DNA of 64,000 nucleotides from positions 1-64,000 of the forward strand of contig NZ_JAMB01000002.1 in the NCBI RefSeq assembly GCF_000521805.1, written 5' to 3'. Numbering within the stretch: the first letter of the stretch is position 1; the number at the start of each line of letters is the position of its first letter. The translations under genes and the position numbers were made by a program. Below the pieces are notes generated by a model. It was given only the letters and a program-made list of their open reading frames with translations. It did no database searches and was not told the DNA's origin. Positions 18,985 through 28,249 of the stretch are shown here, piece after piece. This stretch comes from Marinomonas ushuaiensis DSM 15871. Its GTDB lineage: Bacteria; Pseudomonadota; Gammaproteobacteria; Pseudomonadales; Marinomonadaceae.

Positions 18985-20085
18985 TCAAGCTTCTCCATCG
19001 ACTTTAAACGATAGCTCAGACGCAGGGTTATTTACCAATACTGGAAACTCAACTGGCTCACGTTCTAATTCAACACCGTATAGATCTAAAATCGATTCTT
19101 TGATTTGAGCTTCAAGCACCATTAAAGGTGCTGCATTTTCTTCCGAATAATTCACTAACACCAAAGCTTGTTTATCATAAACACCAACGCCTTGGTATTT
19201 TTTACCTTTCCATCCCGCTTGATCAATCAGCCATCCAGCCGCCAATTTAAAGCCACTTTCGAATGGAAAAGAAACCAGATTAGGAAAACGTTTTTTTAGC
19301 TCATCATGTTGCTCTGAACTAACAATCGGATTCTTAAAAAAACTACCTGCATTTGCCAATTCACTCGGATTTGGTAGTTTTTCTTGTCGTACTTTGCAAA
19401 CAGTCTCAAAGACTTTTTTAAGACTTGGTTCACCTTCAACACGATTAGCCAAACCGCCATAACTTAATAATAAATCAGCGTGCTTTTTAAGTGTTAATTC
19501 AACAGATGTGATAATTAATTTATTCTTCCACTTGCCTTTGAAATGACTGTCTCGGTAAGCAAAGCCACAATCACGGGCATTAACCCAATAAACGTCGCCT
19601 GTTGTTTGGTCAATTACCTGAACACGCGCTAAAACGTCTTTTATTTCTACGCCATAAGCGCCAATATTTTGGACTGGTGCAGCACCAATAGTGCCTGGAA
19701 TTAAGGCAAGGTTTTCAATGCCATACCACTCTTGTTCGATGGCATGCTCTACTACATTGTGCCAAGTTTCACCCGCCGCTACAGTAAAGCTAACCAAATC
19801 ACCTAAATGCTCACGCGCCTTCATTCCAGCTAATCGATTGATAATCACCAAACCTGAAATATCATTAGAAATCAGTAAATTACTGCCACCACCAATTATA
19901 GTGACCTTAATATCAAGACGATTAGCCCAGGCAAGCAGAACTTTCAATGACTCAAGTGTTTCTGCCACCGCAAAATATTCAGCCTGATAGGAAAAACGAA
20001 ATGTGTTGTAAGCCGCTAAAGAAACATTCTTCTGAATACTTTCCTCAACTTTATGTGTAAACGAAACTTCTGTGTTAAATGGCAT
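18985..20085 (-). CDS. murB: UDP-N-acetylenolpyruvoylglucosamine reductase
   Basis: A 366-residue FAD enzyme that reduces the enolpyruvyl group to lactyl, giving UDP-MurNAc in the cytoplasm. The FAD-binding IIGGGSNLL and GIENLALIPGTIGAAPVQNIGAYG segments are intact. The catalytic serine lies in NAGSFFKNP and the C-terminal Glu region is present, so this is a type I MurB. The ATG has little Shine-Dalgarno sequence; a start a few codons further in is possible but has no better support. murI begins directly after its stop. Confidence 0.95.
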   Translation of the reverse strand: MPFNTEVSFTHKVEESIQKNVSLAAYNTFRFSYQAEYFAVAETLESLKVLLAWANRLDIKVTIIGGGSNLLISNDISGLVIINRLAGMKAREHLGDLVSFTVAAGETWHNVVEHAIEQEWYGIENLALIPGTIGAAPVQNIGAYGVEIKDVLARVQVIDQTTGDVYWVNARDCGFAYRDSHFKGKWKNKLIITSVELTLKKHADLLLSYGGLANRVEGEPSLKKVFETVCKVRQEKLPNPSELANAGSFFKNPIVSSEQHDELKKRFPNLVSFPFESGFKLAAGWLIDQAGWKGKKYQGVGVYDKQALVLVNYSEENAAPLMVLEAQIKESILDLYGVELEREPVEFPVLVNNPASELSFKVDGEA

Positions 20086-20127
20086 AATCGTTAGCTGATT
20101 TAATGTTTTTTGAATTAAGTGAATACG

Positions 20128-20598
20128 TTAGCTTGATGAATGAAGATGAAGAACAAAAGCTTCTGATATTTGCGTAAGATGCTCTCTCATCAAAGTAAAT
20201 CCCTCGTCGCCACCGTAATATGGATCTGCAACCTCACCAAACGATACACTCGGATGAAACTCGCCAAACATAACTAACTTTGCTCGACTGTGCTCTGGCT
20301 GAATCTGACGAAGATTTGCTAGGTTTTCTTTATCCATTGCAAGAATCCAGTCAAATTCATTAAAGTCTGCTTGAACAACTTGGCGAGCCTTCTGCTGAGC
20401 AATATTGACACTAACTTGTTTCAAAGCTGCAATTGATCTGGAATCTGGTGGATTACCGACGTGATAAGCGGCGGTTCCAGCCGAATCGAGTTCCAAAGCG
20501 ATTTTATTATAAGAAGCGACGTTCTCTAAAATGCCCTGCGCTGCTGGTGATCGACAAATATTGCCTAAACACACTGTCAACACTTTGAACTGTCTCAT
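20128..20598 (-). CDS. Low-molecular-weight protein tyrosine phosphatase
   Basis: A 156-residue phosphatase with the P-loop CLGNICRSP (nucleophile C10, R16) at its N-terminus and the general-acid loop ADPYYGG near residue 128. It would remove phosphate from tyrosine residues in the cytoplasm. In Pseudomonas a homologue sits in the same lpxK-ycaR-kdsB-PTP-murB order, so the gene is probably a conserved member of this envelope cluster rather than a capsule-linked Wzb. It overlaps ycaR by four bases. Confidence 0.92.
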   Translation of the reverse strand: MRQFKVLTVCLGNICRSPAAQGILENVASYNKIALELDSAGTAAYHVGNPPDSRSIAALKQVSVNIAQQKARQVVQADFNEFDWILAMDKENLANLRQIQPEHSRAKLVMFGEFHPSVSFGEVADPYYGGDEGFTLMREHLTQISEAFVLHLHSSS

Positions 20599-20780
20599 TT
20601 TTCTAAACGTTCTTCCGCGGTTAATGTACGCGCTTCTGTTTCCAGTAAAACGGGTATACCTTCTCGAACTGGATATGCCATACCACCAATCTTACTAATC
20701 AGTTCTGTACCATCTTTACTCAAAGTTAAGGTGGCTTTTGTTACCGGACAAACAAGGATATCTAATAATGTTTTATTCAT
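20595..20780 (-). CDS. ycaR: Trm112/YcaR family small protein
   Basis: A 61-residue protein of the Trm112-like family: [14 protein letters not shown] at the start and [14 protein letters not shown] near the end, the usual pattern for this zinc-ribbon-like fold. Only one cysteine of the classical pairs remains, as in many bacterial YcaR proteins. It lies between lpxK and the phosphatase gene. Its precise role is unknown; in other organisms Trm112 proteins activate methyltransferases. Confidence 0.9.
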   Translation of the reverse strand: MNKTLLDILVCPVTKATLTLSKDGTELISKIGGMAYPVREGIPVLLETEARTLTAEERLEK

Positions 20781-20789
20781 GCTAATTGT

Positions 20790-21827
20790 CTACTTTTGAT
20801 TAAGTTCAACTTTAATAAGGTTTAATTTTTCTATAAATGCGTTTTGAAAACTGTCCGGTAAAGTCAAAGAAACCGGTAAATACCAAACATTTGAATTTGA
20901 TAATTCAAGCGACTGACATTTCACTGCGTCTTTTTCCGTCATGATAACTTGACCATTCTCTGGGATATCGGACTCTTCGAACGAATGATGATCCGAATAC
21001 CATTTATGGCTTAAACGACTTTTCGATAAACCCAATGCTGTTAGTGTATCGAGAAAACGTTGAGGATTGCCTATGCCTGCGACCACATGCCACTTAGTAT
21101 CTTTTAAAAAAGCATCACGGCAATCAATAGTTTTAGACCCATCTAAAGAAACCAAGATGCTTGATACCAAAGGTGCTAATGTTATAGGTAAACTAAGTGC
21201 TTGCAGAGAATCTGTCATCACATCTGATACGCTGACGATAAAGTCCACGTTATTTAATCGTTCTACAGGCTCCCTTAATGGACCAACGGGTAACAGCTGA
21301 CCATTACCAACACCTCTGGAAGCATCCAACATGGCTACTTCAATGTCTCGATTTAGCTGATAATGCTGCATACCGTCATCACACACGACTATATTGACCT
21401 CCGTCGTGGCAAGTAAATGCTTAACCGCTTCAGCACGTTTAGGAAAAACCACCATAGGGCAATCAGCTCGTCGCGCTAACATCACAGGCTCATCACCAAC
21501 ATCGCTGGCCAAACTGCTTGCATAAACATGAGTTGGTGCATCAATTTTAACGCCATGTCCTCTAGAAACAATCCCTGGGCGATAACCATGCTCTGATAAC
21601 AATTTGCATAAGGCGACAACCATAGGTGATTTCCCCGTGCCGCCAACGCTAATATTTCCAACCACAATAACCGGTACTGGTGCTTTATAAGACGTGTCTT
21701 TTTGCTCTAAGAATGTTTTTCTCTTTTTAAGTACTGCTTTTTTCACTAATGGCTGAAGTGGTCGAAACACGTTTGTCCAACCACAACGGCCGTACCAAGA
21801 GCGAGTAAAGAGCGATTCTAGGCTCAC
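20790..21827 (-). CDS. lpxK: Tetraacyldisaccharide 4'-kinase
   Basis: A 345-residue inner-membrane-associated kinase that phosphorylates the 4' position of the lipid A disaccharide. The P-loop is GNISVGGTGKSPMV (residues ~57-70), with the N-terminal amphipathic membrane-binding stretch (RSWYGRCGWTNVFRPLQPLV) before it and TEKDAVKC near the C-terminus. Its ATG overlaps the exbD stop by four bases. The gene belongs to the comEC-exbB-exbD-lpxK operon. Confidence 0.96.
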   Translation of the reverse strand: MSLESLFTRSWYGRCGWTNVFRPLQPLVKKAVLKKRKTFLEQKDTSYKAPVPVIVVGNISVGGTGKSPMVVALCKLLSEHGYRPGIVSRGHGVKIDAPTHVYASSLASDVGDEPVMLARRADCPMVVFPKRAEAVKHLLATTEVNIVVCDDGMQHYQLNRDIEVAMLDASRGVGNGQLLPVGPLREPVERLNNVDFIVSVSDVMTDSLQALSLPITLAPLVSSILVSLDGSKTIDCRDAFLKDTKWHVVAGIGNPQRFLDTLTALGLSKSRLSHKWYSDHHSFEESDIPENGQVIMTEKDAVKCQSLELSNSNVWYLPVSLTLPDSFQNAFIEKLNLIKVELNQK

Positions 21828-22246
21828 TGAGCCGTCTCTTTTTGGGCTGTATGAGCAAGCTTAGTAATACCAATTTTTGCCGCAGCATCATAGACTCTAA
21901 GTACCATGTCATAAGATGCCTTTGCATCAGCTGTGATGATCAAAGGTCTTGAACTATCGCCTTTTGTGACTTCCCTTAGGCCTTGAACAAGCGTGCCAAC
22001 TCTTTCATTAATTAGCGTTTGTCCATTAATGACATATTGTCCATCCGCCGTTATAACCAACTCAACATTCTGTGAAACATTTGAGCTAGGAGCGTTAGTC
22101 GTCGCCGTTGGTAAATCAATAGTAAGCTCTGTGCTTTGATTGAAAGTCGTACTAACCATAAAGAAAATCAGCAACAAAAAAACAACGTCAATCAACGGAG
22201 TTAAATTAATTTGAACGTCATCTATTTTTTGACGTCGAAATTTCAC
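21824..22246 (-). CDS. exbD: ExbD/TolR family biopolymer transport protein
   Basis: A 140-residue protein with a short cytoplasmic N-terminus, one membrane helix (LIDVVFLLLIFFMVSTTF) bearing the essential Asp, and a periplasmic domain. With ExbB it forms a proton-driven motor. The position between exbB and lpxK is the one where Pseudomonas also has an ExbB/ExbD pair whose job is not settled; no tonB gene is nearby. Overlaps exbB by four bases. Confidence 0.92.
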   Translation of the reverse strand: MKFRRQKIDDVQINLTPLIDVVFLLLIFFMVSTTFNQSTELTIDLPTATTNAPSSNVSQNVELVITADGQYVINGQTLINERVGTLVQGLREVTKGDSSRPLIITADAKASYDMVLRVYDAAAKIGITKLAHTAQKETAQ

Positions 22247-22869
22247 TGAGCCGCTCCTGATTTCTCACGTTCACCGTATAACGCATCAACCAATTTTGTA
22301 GATTGTTGCTCCATAGTAACCACCAGCTCATCAATTCTGCGGCTGAAAAAACGATGGAAGATCAAAGCAGGAATTGCAACACCAAGACCAGCGGCCGTCG
22401 TTAATAAAGCTTCTGAAATACCGCCAGCCAGTAATGCAGTATTGCCGGCACCGCTTTCCATCAACACAGCAAACACCTTGATCATACCAACAACCGTGCC
22501 CAATAATCCCAACAAGGGAGAAATTGCTGCAACGGTGCCAAGTGTATTCATAAATCTCTCTAGTTCATGAATAACATGACTTGCCGCCTCTTGAACACTT
22601 TCTTTCATCGCACTACGACCATGTTTCGAGTTCAGAAGACCTGCTGCAAAAATAGACCCTAAGCCAGCTCGCGTTTGCATAGAACGAATGTATTCAATTG
22701 TCATTCTATCGTCACGCAATCGCTTCATAACATCAGCCTGAAGACCCTTTGGTGCAACGCTTGCTTTACGAAGCGTCCAGAAACGTTCAAGGATAATTGC
22801 CAGCGTCAAAATAGAGCACGCCATTAACGGCCACATGAAAAAACCACCAGTTTGAATAAAGGCTAACAC
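22243..22869 (-). CDS. exbB: ExbB/TolQ/MotA family proton channel protein
   Basis: A 208-residue inner-membrane protein with three predicted helices (residues ~9-27, 105-130, 150-170) and the conserved AISPLLGLLGTVVGMI segment of the MotA/TolQ/ExbB family. It is the partner of the adjacent ExbD. I place the start at the GTG at 22869 because GGAG lies six bases before it. The TTG at 22881 that extends the frame overlaps that ribosome binding site. The stop of comEC lies just upstream, so translation is probably coupled. Confidence 0.92.
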   Translation of the reverse strand: MLAFIQTGGFFMWPLMACSILTLAIILERFWTLRKASVAPKGLQADVMKRLRDDRMTIEYIRSMQTRAGLGSIFAAGLLNSKHGRSAMKESVQEAASHVIHELERFMNTLGTVAAISPLLGLLGTVVGMIKVFAVLMESGAGNTALLAGGISEALLTTAAGLGVAIPALIFHRFFSRRIDELVVTMEQQSTKLVDALYGEREKSGAAQ

Positions 22870-22882
22870 TTTGCACTCCAAT

Positions 22883-24814
22883 TTAATTTTGCATGTAATT
22901 TAACACACTCTCTAACTTTTCTACACGCCTGCAAGTATCAGATTTAAAGAGAAAAAAAGAATAAACACAGGAAGAATGCCGTAATAATATCTGATCGTTC
23001 TGAAAGTAAAACGTCAATGTCTCATCCGCTGCAATAATAAACCAGTTAACCTGTAAAGCAGTAAGCATAGTTTGCATATTCGTAGACGCCTCTTTCCCTA
23101 ATAACACCCAGTCAATGTCGTGCTTCAGCCAAACTTCTGGCGAAAAATCCGCTAAAACATTTGGCGATAAAATATACTTATTTTGACCGTTTTCTTTTTG
23201 CTTCTCTTTATTTAAATACCATGAAAAGTCCAATTTATTTAAGTCATTTCCTGCCCAACCGTTCGATAACGCCACTCTCCCCTTATCTATTAAAATCAAT
23301 TTATTATCTTTATTCGTAATACTAAAATGTGCTTCTGGAACATTAAAAATCATAGATAAAAATAATACACACCATACGACTAAAGCGACGCCCCAACCTC
23401 TTTTTAAAGGGCTTTGATAAACCCAATAACACACAAGACAGAGCATCAGTATTCTGGGTATTGCAGACGAGTACGACTCAAAAACCAATAATGGCAAGGA
23501 AAACACAACCCACTCAATAGCGTAGACCAGATAGTTAAGACTGAACTCTAAGCCTGAATAAAGATACGTTGAATTAAACAACAGCACCTCAACACAAGAA
23601 ATCATTCCTAATGGAAACCAGAAAAAAGCAGCCAGTGGAATTAAGATAATATTAACTAAAATAGACACGCTAGAAATTTCATCTTGCCAGCCCAGAATTA
23701 ATACCATGGAAGCAGTACTTAACATGACTTGCACCATTAACAAGCGCAAAATACCCGTCGAATTCTGAGAAAAGCCAATCAGTAAATACACCATACTAAA
23801 AGACAACCACAAACCAGGACTCAGTACAGATCTAGGCTCTATCAATAAAACCAGCCACAAAGCAAAAGTAATGATGTGATATGGTGACAATTTGAGCGCC
23901 AGCATGCGAGCGCATAAATAAACACTCAACATAATTGCAGCCCTAACAACTGGCTCTCCCCACCCTGTTAAATATGCATAAGCGAATAATAATGGGATAA
24001 CAATAAGCGCATCAAAATGCCAACGAGTAATACCTGAAAGCATCACCCTGCCTGGACTCAGTTGCCAAAAAGCCCGACTAATGACACCACCTATGACAAA
24101 CATAAAGCCTGTATGCAAACCGGAAACAACAAATAAATGAGCCAACCCAAGCGTACGAACAATCCACGTATCTCGCTCGCTCCATAAATCATCTTGACCC
24201 AACAGCAATGCTTTTGAAAAACGCCAATTAGAAAATTGGTCCAGTCTTACATCAAGCCGATCAATTAAGCTGTCTCTCAATGAAAAAACAGAACCTTCTA
24301 GACGATCAACATCTGACTCTAAGAAATGAATATCAAGCTGTGCGACTTGCCTTCTTATATAAAGATTACGCTCCCACCAAGCCCCGTTTTTATTCGGTAG
24401 AACAATACGCGTGACTCTACCTTGAGCTTGTGTTTCTAGAGGCGTAATTGAAAAAGAAAGTGCGACATTATTGAGTGTTTGACGTGTACCGTCTGGTAAA
24501 AAATAAACAACACTGACCTGACAATTTGTCTGTAGGCAAGAAAAATTAGGCGCTTCATTATATTCAATGGACAGCGCCTTTTCCTCGGTGTCAAAAAATA
24601 CCGTCTGGCCAACACTCAATGGAAAAGAGGGATCGTTCGGAAGTTCACTCAATATAATTAAGATCAAGGATAGAAGTGTCAAAAACAGTGCTATTAATCG
24701 CTTTGTCATGATTAAGTAGAGACACACCAGAATGATGTGCGTAGAATACAGCCACAAATAGTCTCTTGGCACCAATATGGCGCCCATCAAAATGGACAAA
24801 CTACTTAGTAGCAT
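22883..24814 (-). CDS. comEC: ComEC/Rec2 family competence protein lacking a recognisable MBL motif
   Basis: A 643-residue polytopic membrane protein with the ComEC core. An N-terminal soluble domain (~65-185, with a Cys pair in NFSCLQTNCQV) precedes the competence domain, marked by LGLAHLFVVSGLHTGF and GWGEPVVRAAIMLS. ComEC forms the inner-membrane channel for single-stranded DNA during natural transformation. Most gammaproteobacterial ComEC proteins end in a metallo-beta-lactamase domain with HxHxDH. Here the last ~140 residues only loosely resemble it, have no such motif, and the protein is ~100 residues short. It leads the exbB-exbD-lpxK operon and is head-to-head with the DUF2062 gene. 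Confidence 0.9.
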   Translation of the reverse strand: MLLSSLSILMGAILVPRDYLWLYSTHIILVCLYLIMTKRLIALFLTLLSLILIILSELPNDPSFPLSVGQTVFFDTEEKALSIEYNEAPNFSCLQTNCQVSVVYFLPDGTRQTLNNVALSFSITPLETQAQGRVTRIVLPNKNGAWWERNLYIRRQVAQLDIHFLESDVDRLEGSVFSLRDSLIDRLDVRLDQFSNWRFSKALLLGQDDLWSERDTWIVRTLGLAHLFVVSGLHTGFMFVIGGVISRAFWQLSPGRVMLSGITRWHFDALIVIPLLFAYAYLTGWGEPVVRAAIMLSVYLCARMLALKLSPYHIITFALWLVLLIEPRSVLSPGLWLSFSMVYLLIGFSQNSTGILRLLMVQVMLSTASMVLILGWQDEISSVSILVNIILIPLAAFFWFPLGMISCVEVLLFNSTYLYSGLEFSLNYLVYAIEWVVFSLPLLVFESYSSAIPRILMLCLVCYWVYQSPLKRGWGVALVVWCVLFLSMIFNVPEAHFSITNKDNKLILIDKGRVALSNGWAGNDLNKLDFSWYLNKEKQKENGQNKYILSPNVLADFSPEVWLKHDIDWVLLGKEASTNMQTMLTALQVNWFIIAADETLTFYFQNDQILLRHSSCVYSFFLFKSDTCRRVEKLESVLNYMQN

Positions 24815-24857
24815 AAGACCTCCATGTCTTAAATTCCTAAATTATTTTTACCTGATT

Positions 24858-25382
24858 ATGCCGAAAAGTTATCTAAAAAAATTCATACCAAATCCGGAAA
24901 AACTTAAAGCTAACAAAGCCTTAAAGATTTTGGGTTCGCAGATTTATGAAGCTAATTTATGGCATTTGAATCGAAAATCGGTTGCCCGCGCTTTCTTTAA
25001 TGGTTTATTTTGGGCTTTTATCCCAATGCCATTTCAAATGCTAGTATCCGCTTTGCTTGCCATCCCCTTACGCGCAAACATCCCTGTCTCTCTCGCTTTA
25101 GTGTGGATAACAAACCCTCTTACAATGCCGTTTGTATTTTATTGCAACTACAAGGTCGGCACGTTAATTCTAGGTTCTCACGACGAAAAAAACTTTCGAT
25201 TATCCGTTGAATGGATTTGGGATAAACTCGAACACATTTGGCTACCCTTGTATGTTGGCTCTGTCGTTCTAGGCTTAATTGTTGGCGCGATAGGGTATGC
25301 AACTATTATTACGCTATGGCGACTTCATGCTATTAAACGCTGGAAAGAACGCAAGCTACGTCACAAAAAACAAGCTAATTAA
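24858..25382 (+). CDS. DUF2062 membrane protein
   Basis: A 174-residue protein that fits the DUF2062 family: N-terminal MPKSYLKKFIPNPEKL, then ARAFFNGLFWAFIPMPFQML and RANIPVSLALVWITNPLT, two hydrophobic stretches and a basic tail. I chose the ATG at 24858 because homologues begin with this motif and the longer frame (from 24777) would run into comEC on the other strand. No clear ribosome binding site is visible. Function is unknown. Pseudomonas has a similar gene between lolE and comEC. Confidence 0.85.
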   Translation: MPKSYLKKFIPNPEKLKANKALKILGSQIYEANLWHLNRKSVARAFFNGLFWAFIPMPFQMLVSALLAIPLRANIPVSLALVWITNPLTMPFVFYCNYKVGTLILGSHDEKNFRLSVEWIWDKLEHIWLPLYVGSVVLGLIVGAIGYATIITLWRLHAIKRWKERKLRHKKQAN

Positions 25383-25401
25383 AAACGCTTTACTACAAAT
25401 A

Positions 25402-25440
25402 AAAAGCCAAGACTCATTTATAAATCTTGGCTTTTCTCTA
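25402..25440. terminator. Terminator between the DUF2062 gene and lolD
   Basis: Eleven-base arms (AAAAGCCAAGA / TCTTGGCTTTT) pair around a 12-base loop, with a T run on the plus strand and an A run before it. It can serve the convergent DUF2062 gene and lolD in both directions. Confidence 0.8.
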
Positions 25441-25494
25441 CTTTTTAGCAACGCAATAATCGCCAAGCAGTCACACGACTATCAACACCTGTCC

Positions 25495-26181
25495 CTACTT
25501 CAAAAGGTGTAAAGACCCTTGAGAGAGACGATAAGCAGAATCCATCCAATTCAGCATTTTTTCATCATGTGTGACAACAAGAAACGCCATGTTATACGTT
25601 GTTTTCAGTTCATTGATTAGATTTTGGATTTCCAGCGAGGTTGTTTCATCTAGATTACCTGTTGGTTCATCCATCAGCACACAAGCAGGACGGTTCGCCA
25701 AGGCTCGAGCAATTGCAACTCGCTGCCTTTCACCACCAGACAGTTGTGACGGTTTATGGTTCAAACGATCCTTCAAACCAACTTGAGTTAGCAATTCCTC
25801 TCCGCGCTGTTTCGCTTCTTTTTTATTCATGCCTGCAATCCACATAGGCATAAGTACATTTTCTAATGCCGAAAACTCAGGAAGCAAATGGTGAAACTGA
25901 TACACAAACCCCATTTCTTTATTGCGCATTCTAGAGCGCTTAGCATCTTTAAGACTCGACCAAGAGACTTGAGCCAACTTAACATCACCGGTTGTTGCCA
26001 AATCTAATCCAGCAAGTAAATTCAATAGAGTTGTTTTACCCGAACCAGACGCACCAACAATGGCGCAAGCTTGACCTTTGTTTAAAGTAAAATCGATAGA
26101 CTGAAAAACATCGATACTTTGCTTGCCGTCTTGGTATTGCTTAGAAAGTGAACGACACTCCAATACAATATTATCACTCAT
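25495..26181 (-). CDS. lolD: Lipoprotein-releasing ABC transporter ATPase
   Basis: A 228-residue ABC ATPase with Walker [10 protein letters not shown], the signature LSGGERQR, Walker [14 protein letters not shown] and the family-typical [17 protein letters not shown] stretch of LolD. It powers extraction of outer-membrane lipoproteins from the inner membrane for hand-over to LolA. It overlaps the upstream permease gene by eight bases. No second permease follows; a terminator lies directly downstream. Confidence 0.95.
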   Translation of the reverse strand: MSDNIVLECRSLSKQYQDGKQSIDVFQSIDFTLNKGQACAIVGASGSGKTTLLNLLAGLDLATTGDVKLAQVSWSSLKDAKRSRMRNKEMGFVYQFHHLLPEFSALENVLMPMWIAGMNKKEAKQRGEELLTQVGLKDRLNHKPSQLSGGERQRVAIARALANRPACVLMDEPTGNLDETTSLEIQNLINELKTTYNMAFLVVTHDEKMLNWMDSAYRLSQGSLHLLK

Positions 26182-27418
26182 AGCGTAACGCCTCCGCTGG
26201 CTCTACTTTTGATGCTCGCCACGCTGGATATATGGTTGCAACAACTGTCATGATAAAAGCCGATGTGACAATCAATTTCACATCAGACCATTCGAGCTGA
26301 GAAGGAAGATAATTGATAAAATATACGTCAGCACTAAGAAACTGCACATCAAGCAATGTCTGCAGACTCGCTAGAATCCCACTAATATTAAGCGCGAGAG
26401 TTACCCCTAGCACCACACCAATCAGCGTTCCTAACATGCCAATAAAAATACCTTGAACCACAAATACCCACATAACCTGACCAGAGGTCAGCCCCATGGT
26501 TCTTAGAATCGCAATATCATTACGCTTATCAGTAACAACCATCACTAAGGTAGAAACAATATTAAAAGCAGCCACAGCAACAATTAATAATAGCAACAAA
26601 CCTATCATGGTTTTTTCCATCTTAATGGCTTGAAAAAGATTACCATGAGTACGAGTCCAATCACTGACTCTATTTTGCCCAGGCACTGCTCTTGCTATAT
26701 CCCAAATACGAGTAGGTGCAACGAATAAATCATCAAAAGAAATACGCAACGCTTCAATAGAATCGTCGTTATAGCGCTTTAATTTCGCAGCATCGGTAAT
26801 ATTAATATAAGCAAGCCCACTGTCTAATTCTGCACCAACTTCAAACGTCCCTACAAGGGTAAAACGTTTCAGCACCGGCGCAACACCCGCAATCGAAACA
26901 TTCGCTTTCGGTAAAATAGCAGTAACCTTATCGCCTATCTCCACCCTTAACATCTTGGCAAGTTGAGCCCCCAAGACAATCCCAAAACGAGTATCGTTTA
27001 GAGCATCCAAAGAACCTGTCGCCATATTCTCATCAATGATTGAGACTTTCTTTTCCATCTCTGGATTAATGCCATTCAAAATAGCGCCATGAACGCTTGA
27101 TCCAGACTGAAACATAACCTGAGCTTGAATATGTGGGGCAACGCCAACAACATCAGGCATTTTCTCCACTAATTTGGCGGTTGAACGCCAGTCATCTAAT
27201 TCAGGGTTCCCCCACAAAGTAGCATGAGGAACCATACCCAAAATCCGTTGACGTAATTCTCGGTCAAAACCATTCATCACAGATAAAACGGTAATTAACA
27301 CCATAACGCCTAATGCTAGGCCTGCAATTGAAGAGAAACTGATAAAAGAAATGAAATGATTGGAACGTTTAGCCCGGGCGTAACGTAAGCCAATGGCAAT
27401 AGGGAGGAAATTAATCAA
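26174..27418 (-). CDS. LolC/LolE family lipoprotein-releasing permease
   Basis: A 414-residue inner-membrane protein with four predicted helices: one at residues ~25-50, a large periplasmic domain, then three at ~270-400. ISFSSIAGLALGVMVLITVLSVMNGF and VTDKRNDIAILRTMGLTSGQ are typical of the LolC/E family. In E. coli and Pseudomonas two such subunits, LolC and LolE, flank lolD. Here only this one is present, so it may act as a homodimer like the hybrid subunit called LolF. The assignment as C, E or F is not settled by reading alone. Confidence 0.9.
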   Translation of the reverse strand: MINFLPIAIGLRYARAKRSNHFISFISFSSIAGLALGVMVLITVLSVMNGFDRELRQRILGMVPHATLWGNPELDDWRSTAKLVEKMPDVVGVAPHIQAQVMFQSGSSVHGAILNGINPEMEKKVSIIDENMATGSLDALNDTRFGIVLGAQLAKMLRVEIGDKVTAILPKANVSIAGVAPVLKRFTLVGTFEVGAELDSGLAYINITDAAKLKRYNDDSIEALRISFDDLFVAPTRIWDIARAVPGQNRVSDWTRTHGNLFQAIKMEKTMIGLLLLLIVAVAAFNIVSTLVMVVTDKRNDIAILRTMGLTSGQVMWVFVVQGIFIGMLGTLIGVVLGVTLALNISGILASLQTLLDVQFLSADVYFINYLPSQLEWSDVKLIVTSAFIMTVVATIYPAWRASKVEPAEALRYE

Positions 27419-27447
27419 TGTATGTCCTTGCGTGGCATTTGTCTGGC

Positions 27448-27474
27448 AAAAAAGGGAGAAGAAGCTTCTCCCTT
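27448..27474 (-). terminator. Terminator after purC
   Basis: A near-perfect palindrome (AAGGGAGAAG / GCTTCTCCCTT, 27452-27474) is followed on the minus strand by a T run. It separates purC from the lol genes. Confidence 0.8.
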
Positions 27475-27495
27475 ATAATCAAACCGCCAATCCGT

Positions 27496-28212
27496 TTACG
27501 CGTCGAAATCAATACCTATACGACGACCAACATCTTCGTAAGCTTCGATAACACCACCCAAACCTTGACGGAAACGGTCTTTATCTAGTTTTTCTTTCGT
27601 TTTGGCATCCCACAAACGACAGCCGTCTGGAGAAAACTCATCACCCAAAAGAACGTCACCTTTATATAGACCAAATTCTAATTTGTAATCAACTAGAATC
27701 ATGCCGCCTTCAGCAAAAATCGCTTTTAATACATCATTGACCTTGTATGTAAGCTCTTTGGCTTTTACAAGATCATCGGCTTTTGCCCAACCAAACGATT
27801 CAACATGAGATTCGTTGATCATTGGGTCGCCTAAAGCATCGTTTTTCAGGAACAATTCAAATGTTGGTGGTGTTAGTGTTACACCCTCCTCCACACCTAA
27901 ACGACGACATAAACTACCAGCTGCAACATTTCGAACAACACACTCTACTGGCATCATGTCTAAGCATTTAACCAAAGATTCAGTATCACTTAATAGCTTT
28001 TCAAAATGCGTAGGAATGCCTGCTTCTTGTAATTTCGTCATAATGAATGCATTGAACTTATTGTTCACCATGCCTTTGCGGTCAAGTTGCTCTATTCTTT
28101 TACCGTCAAATGCAGAGGTATCATCACGAAATACCAGAACCATCTTGTCAGGATCATCTGTACGAAATACAGATTTTGCCTTACCTGCATACAGCTCTTG
28201 TCGTTTTTCCAT
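27496..28212 (-). CDS. purC: Phosphoribosylaminoimidazole-succinocarboxamide synthase
   Basis: A 238-residue SAICAR synthetase that joins aspartate to CAIR with ATP in purine biosynthesis. It opens with [16 protein letters not shown] and has [19 protein letters not shown] and [12 protein letters not shown], all typical of the family, at the usual bacterial length. GGAG lies 8 bases before the ATG. It follows bamC and dapA in the order also found in Pseudomonas. Confidence 0.97.
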   Translation of the reverse strand: MEKRQELYAGKAKSVFRTDDPDKMVLVFRDDTSAFDGKRIEQLDRKGMVNNKFNAFIMTKLQEAGIPTHFEKLLSDTESLVKCLDMMPVECVVRNVAAGSLCRRLGVEEGVTLTPPTFELFLKNDALGDPMINESHVESFGWAKADDLVKAKELTYKVNDVLKAIFAEGGMILVDYKLEFGLYKGDVLLGDEFSPDGCRLWDAKTKEKLDKDRFRQGLGGVIEAYEDVGRRIGIDFDA

Positions 28213-28249
28213 TGGAGAGTCTCCGGTCTTCTTTTATGAGGGGTTAAAC

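Noticed and set aside
22883-24814. A frameshift explaining the missing C-terminal domain of ComEC
   Set aside because: The frame closes one base from the exbB region with a clean stop, and no alternative frame near 22.9-23.3 kb encodes an MBL motif.
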